Of a stretch of 64,000 nucleotides of DNA, positions 35,197 to 45,357 are shown piece by piece. The notes below the pieces were generated by a model. It saw only the letters and a program-made list of their open reading frames with translations. It was not told the origin of the DNA and made no database searches. Numbering within the stretch: position 1 is the first letter of the stretch; each line of letters starts with the position of its first letter. The DNA is from Tianweitania aestuarii (GTDB taxonomy: Bacteria; Pseudomonadota; Alphaproteobacteria; Rhizobiales; Rhizobiaceae). The stretch lies in contig NZ_JAFMNX010000003.1 in assembly GCF_018457165.1 (NCBI RefSeq), positions 248,001-312,000 of the forward strand, read 5' to 3'. A program made the position numbers and the translations under genes.

Positions 35197-36018
35197 GTGA
35201 GCAAGCCGCAAAGCTACTTCCATTTGCATCTGATCTCTGATGCGACCGGCGAGACTCTCCTCGCCGCAGGTCGCGCGGCGGCGTCGCAATACAAGGATGC
35301 GCGCGCCATCGAGCACATCTATCCGCTGATCCGCACCACCAAACAGGTCGAAAAAGTGCTGGAAGAGATCGAAGCCGAGCCCGGCATCATTCTTTACACG
35401 ATGGTGGATCAGGACCTTGCGGCGATCATCGATGCGCGCTGCGCGGCGATGGGCCTGCCTTATGTATCTGTTCTGGAACCGGTGCTGACCGTTTTTCAAT
35501 CCTATCTCGGAACGCCGGCCGGCCGCCGCGTCGGAGCGCAGCATGTGCTGGATGCCGATTACTTCCGCCGCATCGACGCGCTGAATTTTACTATGGAACA
35601 TGACGACGGCCAGCTGCCGCCGAATATGAACGATGCCGACATCATCCTCATCGGCATTTCCCGCACATCGAAGACGCCAACCAGCATCTATCTCGCCAAT
35701 CGCGGCATCAAGACCGTCAATATTCCGATCGTCTTGGGCGTACCAATGCCCGACAGCCTGGCCAAAGCCACGAAACCGCTGATCGTCGGCCTGATCGCCT
35801 CGGCCGAACGCATCTCGCAGGTCCGCGAAAACCGGCTGCTCGGCTCTACGCCCAGCTTCGACATCTCGTCTTATACGGACCGCTCCCAGATTTCCGCAGA
35901 GCTCGCTTATGCCCGCCAGATCTGCAGCCGGCACGGCTGGCCGATGATCGATGTCAGCCGCCGTTCCATTGAAGAGACCGCCGCCGCCATCGTTGCCTTG
36001 CGCGGGAAGACACGTTAG
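35197..36018 (+). CDS. Pyruvate, phosphate dikinase regulatory protein (PPSR family)
   Basis: A 273-residue bifunctional kinase/phosphorylase of the DUF299 family, which switches PPDK (or PEP synthase) off and on. It opens [19 protein letters not shown], and the P-loop-like motif is [20 protein letters not shown]. The start is taken at the GTG 35197 because it gives the usual length and leaves AAAGAG in front; another GTG 31 codons upstream falls among the DnaA boxes of the origin. In this group the likely target is PPDK, which is not in the window. Confidence 0.92.
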   Translation: MSKPQSYFHLHLISDATGETLLAAGRAAASQYKDARAIEHIYPLIRTTKQVEKVLEEIEAEPGIILYTMVDQDLAAIIDARCAAMGLPYVSVLEPVLTVFQSYLGTPAGRRVGAQHVLDADYFRRIDALNFTMEHDDGQLPPNMNDADIILIGISRTSKTPTSIYLANRGIKTVNIPIVLGVPMPDSLAKATKPLIVGLIASAERISQVRENRLLGSTPSFDISSYTDRSQISAELAYARQICSRHGWPMIDVSRRSIEETAAAIVALRGKTR

Positions 36019-36042
36019 CCCCGGGTTTGGAGGACCCTTGCC

Positions 36043-36639
36043 ATGACGCAGATCATACTCGCTTCCACCAGCCCGTTTCGCTTGAAGATGTTGCGCGACG
36101 CAGGCCTTACCGTCGAAGCCGTTCCTTCGGACATCGATGAGCGCGCGATCGATTCGACGCTTGAAAACACCGGCGTCACGCCGGCTGAGGTCGCAAACAT
36201 CCTTGCCGAAGCGAAAGCCGTCAGTGTCAGCGAGAACTATCCGGATGCCGTTGTGATCGGCGCCGACCAGACCTTGTCGCTTGGAGATCAGATCTTCCAC
36301 AAGCCGGCCGACATGGAAGGCGCGCGCCGCCACCTGCTTGCGCTGTCGGGTAAAACCCATGAACTGAACAGCGCCGTCGTGATTGCGCGCGCTGGTGTGC
36401 CAGTCTGGCGAACCGTCTCGGTGGCGCACATGACGATGCGCAAGCTTGAACCGGCTTTCATCGGCCGCCATCTCAGCCATGTCGGCGACAAGGCGCTGCA
36501 AAGCGTAGGCGCTTACCAGGTCGAAGGTGCGGGCATTCAGCTGTTCGAGACAATCGAGGGCGATTATTTCACCATCGTCGGCCTGCCGCTGCTGCCGTTG
36601 CTTTCAGCCTTGCGCGAACAAGGAGCCATCGATGGCTGA
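36043..36639 (+). CDS. maf: Maf-family nucleotide pyrophosphatase
   Basis: A 198-residue house-cleaning phosphatase that hydrolyses non-canonical nucleoside triphosphates. The family opening is [20 protein letters not shown], followed by [20 protein letters not shown] and [20 protein letters not shown]. It lies 24 bases after PPSR and overlaps aroE by eight bases. Which Maf subtype and substrate cannot be decided from this sequence. Confidence 0.93.
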   Translation: MTQIILASTSPFRLKMLRDAGLTVEAVPSDIDERAIDSTLENTGVTPAEVANILAEAKAVSVSENYPDAVVIGADQTLSLGDQIFHKPADMEGARRHLLALSGKTHELNSAVVIARAGVPVWRTVSVAHMTMRKLEPAFIGRHLSHVGDKALQSVGAYQVEGAGIQLFETIEGDYFTIVGLPLLPLLSALREQGAIDG

Positions 36640-37468
36640 TCGCAGGGCCTTTGTCGCAGGGTTTCCGATCGCCCATTCCCGCTCCCCGATGATCCACAAT
36701 CATTGGCTGAAGGCCTTGAACCTTCCGGGTTCCTACGAGCGCGTCGAAGTCACGCCCGATGCCTTCGCCGATTTCATCGCACAGCTGCGGGCCGGTGTCT
36801 TTGTCGGCGGCAATGTCACGATCCCCCACAAGGAAGCGGCGTTCCAGCTGGTTGATCGCCGTGATGAAGCGGCCGAAGCGATCGGCGCCGTCAACACGCT
36901 GTGGATGGAGGGCGAAACACTGTGGGGCGGCAACACCGACGCTTACGGCTACGCCGCCAACATGGATGCGCGAGTTTCGGGCTGGGATCAATGCGAGACA
37001 GCGGTGGTGCTGGGCGCAGGCGGAGCCGCGCGCGCCATCATCCATGCGTTGCAGATACGCAAGGTGCCGTCGATCCGGATCGTCAATCGCACCCTCGCGC
37101 GGGCGCAAAGCCTGGCAGATCATTTCGGCAACGGCGTTTCCGCTCACGGCGAGGATGAAACGAACGATCTGCTTGGCGATGCCGGCCTCGTAGTCAACAC
37201 AACCTCACTGGGCATGAAGGGAACTCCCGGCCCGGATCTCGATCTCGATCACCTGCCGCAAACCGCCGTTGTGTCCGACATCGTGTATGTGCCGCTGCAA
37301 ACGCCATTGTTGCGCGAAGCCGCGCAGCGCGGTTTGCGCGGGGTGGATGGGCTCGGCATGTTGCTTCATCAGGCCGTTCCCGGCTTCGAGCGTTGGTTCG
37401 ACATGCGGCCAATCGTCGATCAGGCGCTCTATGATCTGGTTGCCGCAGATGTGGAAAAGGCCGCATGA
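36632..37468 (+). CDS. aroE: Shikimate dehydrogenase (NADP+)
   Basis: A 278-residue enzyme that reduces 3-dehydroshikimate in the aromatic amino-acid pathway. Substrate-binding [19 protein letters not shown], the catalytic region [26 protein letters not shown] and the nucleotide motif [19 protein letters not shown] are all visible. The start at 36632 overlaps the maf stop and has AAGGAG upstream; the frame is open further up but only inside maf. It ends with a four-base ATGA overlap with coaE. Confidence 0.95.
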   Translation: MADRRAFVAGFPIAHSRSPMIHNHWLKALNLPGSYERVEVTPDAFADFIAQLRAGVFVGGNVTIPHKEAAFQLVDRRDEAAEAIGAVNTLWMEGETLWGGNTDAYGYAANMDARVSGWDQCETAVVLGAGGAARAIIHALQIRKVPSIRIVNRTLARAQSLADHFGNGVSAHGEDETNDLLGDAGLVVNTTSLGMKGTPGPDLDLDHLPQTAVVSDIVYVPLQTPLLREAAQRGLRGVDGLGMLLHQAVPGFERWFDMRPIVDQALYDLVAADVEKAA

Positions 37469-38070
37469 TCATTCTCGGTCTCACCGGCTCGATCGGCATG
37501 GGCAAATCCACAACGGCCCAGATGTTTCGCGATGAAGGCGTGCCGGTGCATGACTCCGACGAAACGGTTCATCGCCTTTATGCCCGCAAAGCGGTCCCGC
37601 TGATCGACAAGGCCTTTCCTGGAACGGTGGTGGATGGCGTCGTTGATCGCACAAGGCTGGCCGCCGCGGTGCTCAACAACCCAGCCGAGCTGAAGCGGCT
37701 GGAGGCGATTATCCATCCGCTCGTTCGCGCTGAAAGCGAAAGCTTTTTGGATACCGCTCGCCAAGCGGATGCACCTGTGGCCGTGCTCGATATTCCGCTC
37801 CTGTTCGAGACCCATGGCGAAGATCGGGTCGACAAGATCGTCGTTGTGAGTGCATCGCCCGACATTCAACGTGAACGGGTTCTGGCACGTCCGACGATGA
37901 CGGAAGCCAAGTTTGCGTCTATTCTGGCGAAGCAGTTGCCCGACATGGAAAAGCGCCGACGCGCCGATTACGTCATCGACACGAGCATGGGGCTGGAGCC
38001 AGCACGCGCCGCCGTTCAGGCGATCCTGAAAGAGCTTGGCTCAGCGTCTGAGATCATTGCTTCCAGCTGA
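37465..38070 (+). CDS. coaE: Dephospho-CoA kinase
   Basis: A 201-residue P-loop kinase that makes the last step of CoA synthesis. The Walker A motif is [20 protein letters not shown] at residue 5 onward, and [17 protein letters not shown] and [15 protein letters not shown] are typical of the family. Translation is coupled to aroE. The pantothenate kinase coaA of the same pathway lies at 52.5 kb. Confidence 0.95.
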   Translation: MIILGLTGSIGMGKSTTAQMFRDEGVPVHDSDETVHRLYARKAVPLIDKAFPGTVVDGVVDRTRLAAAVLNNPAELKRLEAIIHPLVRAESESFLDTARQADAPVAVLDIPLLFETHGEDRVDKIVVVSASPDIQRERVLARPTMTEAKFASILAKQLPDMEKRRRADYVIDTSMGLEPARAAVQAILKELGSASEIIASS

Positions 38071-38118
38071 ATGCAAAGCTGCACCAACGTTTGAACGAAT
38101 TAGAACGGACCCGAATCG

Positions 38119-38835
38119 ATGCGCGAAATCATCTTCGATACCGAAACCACCGGCCTCGATCATCGCGAAGATCGTGTTATCGAAATCGGCGGCATCGAAC
38201 TGGACAACCGCTTTCCAACCGGCCGCAGCTTCCACGTCTATATCAATCCGCAAGGGCGCGAGATCCATCCGGAAGCGCAGGCTGTGCATGGCATTTCAGC
38301 CGATCACCTCGCCGACAAGCCGCACTTCCCGCATATCTGCGACGACTTCCTGAGCTTCATCGAAGGTGCCAAGCTCGTGGCGCATAACGCCACCTTCGAC
38401 ATCAACTTCATCAATGCCGAATTCGCGCGCCTCGGCCATCCTGCCGTGGAGCCGATCCGCATTGTCGATACGCTGGCCATGGCCAAGCGCAAGCATCCGA
38501 TGGGGCCGAACTCCCTGGATGCGCTGTGCCGTCGATATGGTATCGACAACAGCCGCCGCACCAAGCACGGAGCGCTCCTCGACGCCGAACTGCTGGCCGA
38601 AGTCTATATCGAACTGATTGGTGGCAAGCAGGCAGCGCTCGGTCTCGAGATCTCGCTGTCGGGCAACAATGGCGATACGGACACCGCCATCATGCTCGAA
38701 ACGCGCCCTCGTCCGCGTGCTTTGACCCCGCGTTTGAGCGAGGCCGAACGCGAAGCGCATGCCGCGCTCGTCGCAGGGCTTGGCGAAAAGGCCATCTGGA
38801 ACAGCTTGCCCGGGGCTGCAGAACAAGCAGCCTGA
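38119..38835 (+). CDS. dnaQ: DNA polymerase III epsilon subunit (3'-5' proofreading exonuclease)
   Basis: A 238-residue DEDDh exonuclease. Exo I is REIIFDTETTGLDHREDR (Asp, Glu), Exo II HNATFDINFINAEFARLG, and Exo III TKHGALLDAELLAEVYIELI with the catalytic His and Asp. The length and C-terminal tail fit the replicative DnaQ. It lies 48 bases after coaE and closes the run of five genes leaving the origin to the right. A strong terminator follows. Confidence 0.95.
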   Translation: MREIIFDTETTGLDHREDRVIEIGGIELDNRFPTGRSFHVYINPQGREIHPEAQAVHGISADHLADKPHFPHICDDFLSFIEGAKLVAHNATFDINFINAEFARLGHPAVEPIRIVDTLAMAKRKHPMGPNSLDALCRRYGIDNSRRTKHGALLDAELLAEVYIELIGGKQAALGLEISLSGNNGDTDTAIMLETRPRPRALTPRLSEAEREAHAALVAGLGEKAIWNSLPGAAEQAA

Positions 38836-38846
38836 TTGGCATGAAA

Positions 38847-38875
38847 GAAAAGCCCGCGATCATCGCGGGCTTTTC
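38847..38875. terminator. Bidirectional terminator between dnaQ and secB
   Basis: GAAAAGCCCGCGAT and its exact reverse complement flank one base, giving a GC-rich stem with A and T runs on both sides. It ends dnaQ on the plus strand and secB on the minus strand. Confidence 0.9.
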
Positions 38876-38899
38876 TCATTCAGTTTTATGCAAAGCGGC

Positions 38900-39394
38900 T
38901 TAGCTGACCTGAACTTTGCTCTTCGCCTGTTCCTCGGCCATTTTCTGCTGGAACATCTGGGCGAAATCGATCGGATCGAGCAGCAGCGGCGGAAAGCCGC
39001 CATTGCGCGTGGCGTCGGCAAGGATCTGACGCGCGAAGGGGAACAGCAGGCGCGGGCATTCGATGAACAGCACCGGCAGCATGTGTTCCTGCGGGAAACC
39101 TTCGACGCGGAATACGCCGCCGTAAACCAGCTCCACGTTGAACAGGACGTCCTTTTCCTCGCCGGCCTTGGCCGACAGGGTCAGGGTCACGTCATATTCC
39201 TTGTCGCCGATCGGGTTGGCGCCAACATTCACGTTGATGCCGATATTGGGCGACTGGTTGCGGCCGCGCAGGGTGTTCGGTGCACCTGGATTCTCGAAGG
39301 ACAGGTCCTTCACATACTGAGTCAGGATGTTGAGCGATGGCGCCGCCGCGCCATTGGCAGGGGCGCCGGTAGGCGCAAAAGGCTTGTCGGACAT
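38900..39394 (-). CDS. secB: Protein-export chaperone SecB
   Basis: A 164-residue tetrameric chaperone that hands preproteins to SecA. Family stretches are [20 protein letters not shown] near residue 24, [20 protein letters not shown] and [20 protein letters not shown]. The length is normal for Rhizobiales. It is convergent with dnaQ and downstream of the FxsA-like gene on the same strand after 93 bases. Confidence 0.96.
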   Translation of the reverse strand: MSDKPFAPTGAPANGAAAPSLNILTQYVKDLSFENPGAPNTLRGRNQSPNIGINVNVGANPIGDKEYDVTLTLSAKAGEEKDVLFNVELVYGGVFRVEGFPQEHMLPVLFIECPRLLFPFARQILADATRNGGFPPLLLDPIDFAQMFQQKMAEEQAKSKVQVS

Positions 39395-39487
39395 ATCATT
39401 CCCTAACGTTTCGGGCTAAAACACACCCGCTTTCAGACGTGCCGCGTGGCTAACATGATTGCCGTTTCGGTGACAAGCGCAGCGCGC

Positions 39488-40039
39488 TCAGTCGCGGCGA
39501 TCGTCATCATGCTGGATCCAGGGGCTCGAACCGGGCTTGCCATCAGATGCGCGCGGTTCGGTTCGGTGAAACTCTTCATCATCCAGATCCACCACCCGAT
39601 CAGCCGGCGCGCGACGGCCGCGGAAACCGCGCACATTGGTAACAACAGTCAGCTTGTTCTTGAGCAGGTTCCAGGCACCATCGCGGACCGCCGGGATGAA
39701 CAAGAGCAAGCCCAGGATATCCGTGACGAACCCCGGCAGCAGAAGAAGAATGCCGGCCAGCAGGATCATGAAGCCATGCAGCACTTCACGGCCGGGAACC
39801 CGGCCCGCCGCCTGTTCGGTGCGCATGCGGGCGATCATGCCGAAGCCCTGCACCCGCATCAAACCGATACCGACCACGCCGGACAGAAGAATGAGGCCGA
39901 GCGTCGGCAATACGCCGATGGCATCGCCAACGAGAATGAAGACGGCGATTTCCAGAAGGATGTAGCCGAGGAAGATCAGGGGAAAAATGGACAGGCGCAC
40001 CGTGGCGTCGACCCTTTTGTTCAAGGACAAAATCAGCAT
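39488..40039 (-). CDS. FxsA-family membrane protein
   Basis: A 183-residue inner-membrane protein with three to four hydrophobic segments. The family pattern is IFLGYILLEIAVFILVGDAI, then GRVPGREVLHGFMILLAGIL and LLPGFVTDILGLLLFIP. The soluble C-terminal tail is Asp- and Arg-rich. In E. coli FxsA over-production relieves F-plasmid exclusion of phage T7; its normal role is unknown. It is divergent from the Tim44-like gene. Confidence 0.88.
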   Translation of the reverse strand: MLILSLNKRVDATVRLSIFPLIFLGYILLEIAVFILVGDAIGVLPTLGLILLSGVVGIGLMRVQGFGMIARMRTEQAAGRVPGREVLHGFMILLAGILLLLPGFVTDILGLLLFIPAVRDGAWNLLKNKLTVVTNVRGFRGRRAPADRVVDLDDEEFHRTEPRASDGKPGSSPWIQHDDDRRD

Positions 40040-40205
40040 CCCGGTCAGGATGATCCCCCAGATATGGGAACGCCTTTCGGGAATTTGAATGATGCCCTAG
40101 CGCATTCTATATGGAAAGGATGCAATGGATGTGGGACAGCATCCGATAGGTCAGGCGATCGGCGGGATGCCGACGCAGCAAAACAGGAGCCGACAGGCGT
40201 CAGAG

Positions 40206-40916
40206 ATGGAATATTTCGATCTGGGCACGATCCTCTTCATCGTCGCGGCTGCCGTGATTTTCTATCAGCTGCGCAACGTGCTTGGACGCCGCACCGGCAA
40301 AGAGCGCCCGCCGTTCGACCCTTATACCGCAGCGCGCAAGCGCAGCCCTGATCCGGCGCAGGGGTCCGAGAATGTCGTTTCCCTGCCGCGCAAGCAGAAG
40401 CCGGCAGCGGAGGTGGCGGCTGAAAATTATGCCGCGATCGACGCGCTGACCAAGCCCGGCAGTGAGGCCAACACCGGTCTGCGCGCCATCCGCGACGCCG
40501 ATCCATCGTTTGAAGCCGCCGGCTTCGTCGACGGCGCCAAGATGGCTTATGAAATGATCGTGACCGCTTTTGCGGAAGGCGATCGCAAGACGCTCAAGAA
40601 CCTCCTGTCCAAGGAAGTCTATGACGGCTTCGTTGCGGCTATAAGTGAGCGCGAAAAGCGCGATGAGAAGATCCAGTCGTCTTTCGTCGGCATCAACAAG
40701 GCTGACATCGTTGGCGCGGAACTGAAGGGTTCGGAAGCGCATGTGACGCTGCGGATCGTGTCCGAGCTGATTTCGGCGACGCGCGATGCGGCGGGCGAGG
40801 TGATCGACGGCAATCCGGAAACGGTCGCCGAGGTCAAGGATGTCTGGACCTTTGCCAGGGATACACGGTCGCGCGATCCGAACTGGAAGCTGGTCGCTAC
40901 CGAAGCCGAAGACTGA
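40206..40916 (+). CDS. Tim44-domain protein (TimA type)
   Basis: A 236-residue protein with one N-terminal membrane anchor (YFDLGTILFIVAAAVIFYQL), a charged linker, and a C-terminal Tim44-like domain (about 90-236) including FVDGAKMAYEMIVTAFAEGD and VWTFARDTRSRDPNWKLVAT. Alphaproteobacterial Tim44-like proteins are relatives of the mitochondrial import component; their bacterial role is not settled. I use the ATG at 40206 because the membrane anchor starts there. It leads mltA by 27 bases. Confidence 0.9.
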   Translation: MEYFDLGTILFIVAAAVIFYQLRNVLGRRTGKERPPFDPYTAARKRSPDPAQGSENVVSLPRKQKPAAEVAAENYAAIDALTKPGSEANTGLRAIRDADPSFEAAGFVDGAKMAYEMIVTAFAEGDRKTLKNLLSKEVYDGFVAAISEREKRDEKIQSSFVGINKADIVGAELKGSEAHVTLRIVSELISATRDAAGEVIDGNPETVAEVKDVWTFARDTRSRDPNWKLVATEAED

Positions 40917-40943
40917 GCGGCGCTTCGGTTCTCGTGTTCGATC

Positions 40944-42044
40944 ATGCAGCCCGCAGCCACCCTCCAGCGCACGGATTTTGCCGACCTTGGCGGATGGGCT
41001 GCGGACACGTTTGTTGACGCGCTTCGTGCGTTTCAACGCTCGGCTTTGCATGCGAAAACAAAGGCTTACCGGACGGGAAGCCTGGGTCTTGGGCCTGCCG
41101 ATTTCGCCGAAGCCTACCAGTCAGCCCTGGCTCTGAACGATGCGGATGAGGAAGCGGCGCGGCGTTTTTTCGAGACGAACTTCGTGCCGTTTCGGATCAG
41201 GCCGGGCGAAGGGGAAGACGGTTTCGTCACCGGCTATTTCGAGCCGATCGTGGAAGCATCGCGGCATCGCACCGATGTGTTTTGCTACCCGCTTCTGAGG
41301 CGGCCGGACGACCTGATTGACCTCGACGATACAAATCGTCCCGCCGACCTCGACCCGCAATTTATGTTTGGACGTCAAACAGATAGCGGCATCGTCGCCT
41401 ATCATGATCGAGGCGAGATCGAGACCGGGGCGCTGGCGGGGCGCGGGTTGGAAATGGCCTGGCTGGCCGACGAGTTCGAGACCTTTTTGATCCACGTGCA
41501 AGGCGCGGCGCGATTGCAGTTTCCTGACGGGGAACAGCGCGTGACTTATGCCGCCAAGAGCGGTCATCCCTTTACCGGACCGGGCAAAGTGCTGGTTGAT
41601 ATGGGTGTCTTGCAACGCGAAACGGTCGATTTAAATGGCATCAGAACCGCCATTCGACGATTTGGCAAAGAGCGTTCGCGCATTTTGCGGCACAATCGGT
41701 CCTATATCTTCTTCCGTGAGGCCGAGGTCGACGATCCCGAGCTTGGACCGATCGCAGCCGCCAAAGTGCCGCTGACGCCCGGACGGTCGCTGGCGGTGGA
41801 TCGCCTCATTCACACTTTCGGGACGCCGTTTTTTATCCACGCCCCCAAACTCACCCAGGTTGATTCGCAGCCGTTCGCGCGGTTGATGATTGCGCAGGAC
41901 ACGGGATCGGCGATCGTGGGTCCGGCGCGCGGCGATCTGTTTATCGGCTCTGGTGAGGCCGCTGGTGAGATCGCCGGCGTCATCAAGCAACAGGCCGCCT
42001 TCACGATCCTCGTGCCGAAGCTGGCTGCGGAGCGGTTTGGTTGA
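40944..42044 (+). CDS. mltA: Membrane-bound lytic murein transglycosylase A
   Basis: A 366-residue MltA enzyme, which cleaves glycan strands to 1,6-anhydromuropeptides. The region EDGFVTGYFEPIVEASRHRT, the segment LIHVQGAARLQFPDGEQRV and the C-terminal 3D domain MIAQDTGSAIVGPARGDLFI (with the catalytic Asp) are present. No signal peptide or lipobox is visible at this start, so export is unclear; this is a common annotation in rhizobia. Its TGA overlaps the next ATG. Confidence 0.93.
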   Translation: MQPAATLQRTDFADLGGWAADTFVDALRAFQRSALHAKTKAYRTGSLGLGPADFAEAYQSALALNDADEEAARRFFETNFVPFRIRPGEGEDGFVTGYFEPIVEASRHRTDVFCYPLLRRPDDLIDLDDTNRPADLDPQFMFGRQTDSGIVAYHDRGEIETGALAGRGLEMAWLADEFETFLIHVQGAARLQFPDGEQRVTYAAKSGHPFTGPGKVLVDMGVLQRETVDLNGIRTAIRRFGKERSRILRHNRSYIFFREAEVDDPELGPIAAAKVPLTPGRSLAVDRLIHTFGTPFFIHAPKLTQVDSQPFARLMIAQDTGSAIVGPARGDLFIGSGEAAGEIAGVIKQQAAFTILVPKLAAERFG

Positions 42045-42598
42045 TGAAGCGCCCCCTTAAACCTCTGTCCGATGAAGATCGCATCCTGTGGCACACGGTG
42101 GCGTCCACCGCGACGCCGATGAAAGGCAAGGCGCTGCCGCTGGAATCGCTGCCGACGAGGGATGTCGACCCGACCGACGGCAACCAGAGTTCCGCAGAGC
42201 GCTTCGCCGCCGACCTCGATCGCGCGCCTGCTGTCAAGCGACCGGCTGCCACCATGACGGCGCCGCGCCAGGTCATCGATCGTCCCACGCGCGAAAAGCT
42301 TGCGAAGGGCAGGGTGGTGATCGATGGCAAGATCGATCTGCATGGCCTGACGCAAAGCGAAGCGCATTCCATGCTGCTCGGCTTTCTGCATCAGGCCTAC
42401 GCGCATGACCGCCGCCATGTGCTGGTTGTGACCGGCAAGGGCGCGTCGTTTGGCAGTGAAGGCATCCTGAAGCGCGCTGTACCGGCCTGGTTTGCGACGC
42501 CGGCCTTCAGAACGCTGGTCGGCGGTTATCACGATGCGGCGCGCCATCACGGCGGAACGGGCGCGCTTTACGTTCGGCTAAGGCGGCGCACGGCGTGA
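42044..42598 (+). CDS. Smr-domain protein
   Basis: A 184-residue protein with a disordered N-terminal half and a C-terminal Smr (small MutS-related) domain, about 95-184. The domain motif is IDLHGLTQSEAHSMLLGFL, followed by HVLVVTGKGASFGSEGILKR and HHGGTGALYVRLRRR. Smr domains of the stand-alone type cut or bind nucleic acids, but the substrate here is not known. The ATG at 42044 shares a base with the mltA stop (TGATG), pointing to translational coupling. Confidence 0.92.
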   Translation: MKRPLKPLSDEDRILWHTVASTATPMKGKALPLESLPTRDVDPTDGNQSSAERFAADLDRAPAVKRPAATMTAPRQVIDRPTREKLAKGRVVIDGKIDLHGLTQSEAHSMLLGFLHQAYAHDRRHVLVVTGKGASFGSEGILKRAVPAWFATPAFRTLVGGYHDAARHHGGTGALYVRLRRRTA

Positions 42599-42966
42599 CG
42601 CCGTTCGGTGCACGATTGCGCCAGCTGCGGCAGGCGCGCGGCGTCGAGCAAAAGGAAATGGCGGCCGCCCTTGGCGTGTCCGCTTCCTATCTCTCGGCCC
42701 TCGAACATGGGCGACGGGGCAAGCCGACCTGGGTCATGATCCAGAAGATCATCGGCTATTTCAACGTGATCTGGGATGAAGCCGACGATCTGCAGCGACT
42801 GGCGGAAATCTCGGATCCGCGGGTGGTAATCGATACAACCAACCTTGCGCCGGAAGCGACCGCGCTGGCCAACCATCTTGCAGCGCAGATCCGGACCTTG
42901 TCGCCCGAACGGATCGCAGCCATGCAGACCGTTCTCGACAAGCCGGCGAAAGCTACGTCGAAGTAG
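42595..42966 (+). CDS. Xre-type helix-turn-helix protein
   Basis: A 123-residue protein with an N-terminal Xre/Cro DNA-binding domain: RLRQLRQARGVEQKEMAAAL, then GVSASYLSALEHGRRGKPT. The C-terminal half is helical without recognisable domain. It starts at a GTG overlapping the smr stop by four bases, so it is the last gene of tim44-mltA-smr-xre. Genes it controls are not indicated by sequence; autoregulation is possible. Confidence 0.88.
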   Translation: MTPFGARLRQLRQARGVEQKEMAAALGVSASYLSALEHGRRGKPTWVMIQKIIGYFNVIWDEADDLQRLAEISDPRVVIDTTNLAPEATALANHLAAQIRTLSPERIAAMQTVLDKPAKATSK

Positions 42967-43011
42967 CTTTCGGTTTCGCCAGAGAGGACGACGATGAAAG
43001 AACGGTGCTGT

Positions 43012-43959
43012 CTAGAACAGGGCCTGAAGATCGGCGATGCGGTCGTTCACCAGCCAGCCGTAATAGTTTTCTTCCGGCAACCGCTCTGCTTCGCCGCGCG
43101 CACGCCGCTGGGCGTTTTCCGCTTTCAGGGCCGAGGCCCGCGCTTCCGGCTGGCCGACATTATAGAGCGTGGCGGTGATGCCCGGATTGTTCGAGATGTC
43201 GAAGCCGACGCGGCGATAGGCATCGATCGACTTCTTCAAGGTCGCGGCGACATAGGGCAGCGTCTTGTCGGGATCCATGATCGTTTCATAGACCTGCGAG
43301 GGGTTGGACGCATCGAGCTTCGGCAAACCCGACACACGATGAACCAAATCGCTCATTTGAAGCGCAGTCAGCGGGTTCAACTGCCCGAGGCCGAAGGTCT
43401 GTCCGGCATAGAAAGGCTGGAAGAAAACGGCTCCGAATCGATCGTTCGGGAACTTGGTGCCGCCGACAGTCTTGCCGGCGAACTTGCTGTTCCACACACG
43501 CTCGCGGCAGTTCCACAGCGCATAGCTTTCCCCGATCGACTGGCATGACGCAAATTCGGGACGCTGCACGAAACGGTCCACGGTTTCGCCGTCATATTTG
43601 AAGGCGAAGCTCGAGCCGAGATAGGACGTGGCCTTCACGTAATAGGTTTGCAGCCGGTCATAGGCATCGACATTATAGGTGTGCTCACCCACGATCGCGC
43701 CGGCAATATGGATCGGGGCGATGCCATAGGCGCGCCCGGCCTGGATGATCTTGGCTCGCAGCGCCTTGTCGGTCTGCAGGAGCTTCAGGACCTTGCGATA
43801 TTTGTTTTCATAGGTGGTGCTCAGGGCCGCCGTGCGGCGCGCCGAGCCACCGGGCACACCGGGCTGTTCGGCATTGCGGTTGCCGGCAGGCACTTGCGTG
43901 ATGGCGTAAGCCGGCGCCGCAAGAAGAAGGCTGAGCACGACAATGCAGACCCTGCGCAT
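43012..43959 (-). CDS. DUF1402-family exported protein
   Basis: A 315-residue protein with an N-terminal signal peptide (MRRVCIVVLSLLLAAPAYA) that decides the start at 43959. The mature part holds AYGIAPIHIAGAIVGEHTYN and FYAGQTFGLGQLNPLTALQM, a lysozyme-like pattern (Glu in GEHTYN, then the FGLGQLNP turn) also seen in transglycosylases. The family is found mainly in Rhizobiales. A periplasmic peptidoglycan role is an inference from this pattern only; experimental function is not known to me. It stands alone between the xre gene and hslU. Confidence 0.82.
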   Translation of the reverse strand: MRRVCIVVLSLLLAAPAYAITQVPAGNRNAEQPGVPGGSARRTAALSTTYENKYRKVLKLLQTDKALRAKIIQAGRAYGIAPIHIAGAIVGEHTYNVDAYDRLQTYYVKATSYLGSSFAFKYDGETVDRFVQRPEFASCQSIGESYALWNCRERVWNSKFAGKTVGGTKFPNDRFGAVFFQPFYAGQTFGLGQLNPLTALQMSDLVHRVSGLPKLDASNPSQVYETIMDPDKTLPYVAATLKKSIDAYRRVGFDISNNPGITATLYNVGQPEARASALKAENAQRRARGEAERLPEENYYGWLVNDRIADLQALF

Positions 43960-44025
43960 GGAAACGCTGCTTTCCCTGGAGCTGACCAACCGCTGAGCCA
44001 TGCCGAAGCCGGGCTCGAAATGAGG

Positions 44026-44049
44026 AAGGCCGGGCGAACCCGGCCTTTT
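44026..44049 (-). terminator. Hairpin after hslU
   Basis: AAGGCCGGG-CGAA-CCCGGCCTT forms a perfect nine-pair stem seven bases past the hslU stop. The T run is better on the plus strand, so activity on the minus strand is less sure. Confidence 0.55.
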
Positions 44050-44055
44050 CGTTTG

Positions 44056-45348
44056 TTAAAGAATAAAGCGCGACAAGTCTGTGTTCTTGGCCATGTCGCC
44101 GACATGCTTCATGACATATTCCGCATCGATCGTGACCGATGTGCCACCCTGGTCGGGTGCGGTGTAGGAAATCTCGTCCAGCACCCGTTCCATCACCGTC
44201 GACAAACGCCGTGCGCCGATGTTCTCGACATTGGCGTTGAGATCCACCGCAATGCCGGCGAGCTGGTCGATCGCATCGTCGGTGAAGTCGAGCGTGACGC
44301 CTTCGGTGTTCATCAAGGCGATATACTGCTTGATGAGGCTGGCTTCGGTTTCGGTCAGGATGCGGCGGAAGTCGTCCTTTTCCAAAGCGCGCAGCTCGAC
44401 GCGGATCGGCAAACGACCCTGAAGCTCGGGCAGGAGGTCGGACGGCTTGGCGACATGGAACGCGCCGGATGCGATGAACAGGATATGGTCGGTCTTCACC
44501 GGCCCATACTTGGTCGCAACCGTCGTGCCTTCCACCAGCGGCAGCAGATCACGCTGCACGCCTTCGCGCGACGGACCGGTGCGGCTGTCGCTGCCGGCAA
44601 CCTTGTCGATCTCGTCGAGAAAGACGATGCCGTCATTCTGGGTGGATTCGATCGCGCGCTGCGTGACTTCTTCCTGGTCGAGCAGCTTGTCGCTCTCGTC
44701 GTTTATCAGGAAGTCGTAGCTTTCCTTGACGGTGGTGCGGCGCGTCTTGGTTCGGCCGGCACCCATCTTCGACATCAGGTCGCTGATGTTGAGCACGCCG
44801 ACATTGGGCATGCCGGGAACCTCGAAGCCGCCCGGTGAGCCGGTATCGGCCACTTCGATCTCGATTTCCTTGTCGTCCATCTCGCCGTCGCGCAGCTTCT
44901 TGCGAAATGAGTCCCGCGTGGCCGGGCTGGCGGTCTTGCCGACAAGCGCTTCGAGAACGCGTTCTTCGGCGTTCACATGGGCGCGCGCCTTGACGTTTTC
45001 ACGCATCTTTTCGCGCTGCAGGCCGATGGCGACTTCAACGAGATCGCGGATGATCTGCTCGACATCGCGGCCGACATAACCGACTTCGGTGAACTTGGTG
45101 GCTTCGACCTTGATGAAAGGCGCACCGGCAAGCTTGGCGAGGCGGCGCGAGATCTCGGTCTTGCCGACGCCGGTCGGCCCGATCATCAGGATGTTCTTCG
45201 GCATCACCTCTTCACGCATCGAGCCTTCGAGCTGCTGGCGGCGCCAGCGATTGCGCAAGGCGATGGCGACGGCGCGCTTGGCGTCCTTCTGGCCGATGAT
45301 GAAGCGATCGAGTTCGGAAACGATCTCGCGGGGAGAGAAATTGGTCAT
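44056..45348 (-). CDS. hslU: HslU ATPase of the HslUV protease
   Basis: A 430-residue AAA+ unfoldase that feeds the HslV peptidase. It opens [20 protein letters not shown], the P-loop is [20 protein letters not shown], and Walker B is [17 protein letters not shown]. The C-terminal ILDRFIL-type tail reads [12 protein letters not shown], which inserts into HslV. It is downstream of hslV on the same strand, with three genes between, a split seen in other Rhizobiales. Confidence 0.96.
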   Translation of the reverse strand: MTNFSPREIVSELDRFIIGQKDAKRAVAIALRNRWRRQQLEGSMREEVMPKNILMIGPTGVGKTEISRRLAKLAGAPFIKVEATKFTEVGYVGRDVEQIIRDLVEVAIGLQREKMRENVKARAHVNAEERVLEALVGKTASPATRDSFRKKLRDGEMDDKEIEIEVADTGSPGGFEVPGMPNVGVLNISDLMSKMGAGRTKTRRTTVKESYDFLINDESDKLLDQEEVTQRAIESTQNDGIVFLDEIDKVAGSDSRTGPSREGVQRDLLPLVEGTTVATKYGPVKTDHILFIASGAFHVAKPSDLLPELQGRLPIRVELRALEKDDFRRILTETEASLIKQYIALMNTEGVTLDFTDDAIDQLAGIAVDLNANVENIGARRLSTVMERVLDEISYTAPDQGGTSVTIDAEYVMKHVGDMAKNTDLSRFIL

Positions 45349-45357
45349 GGGAGATGC

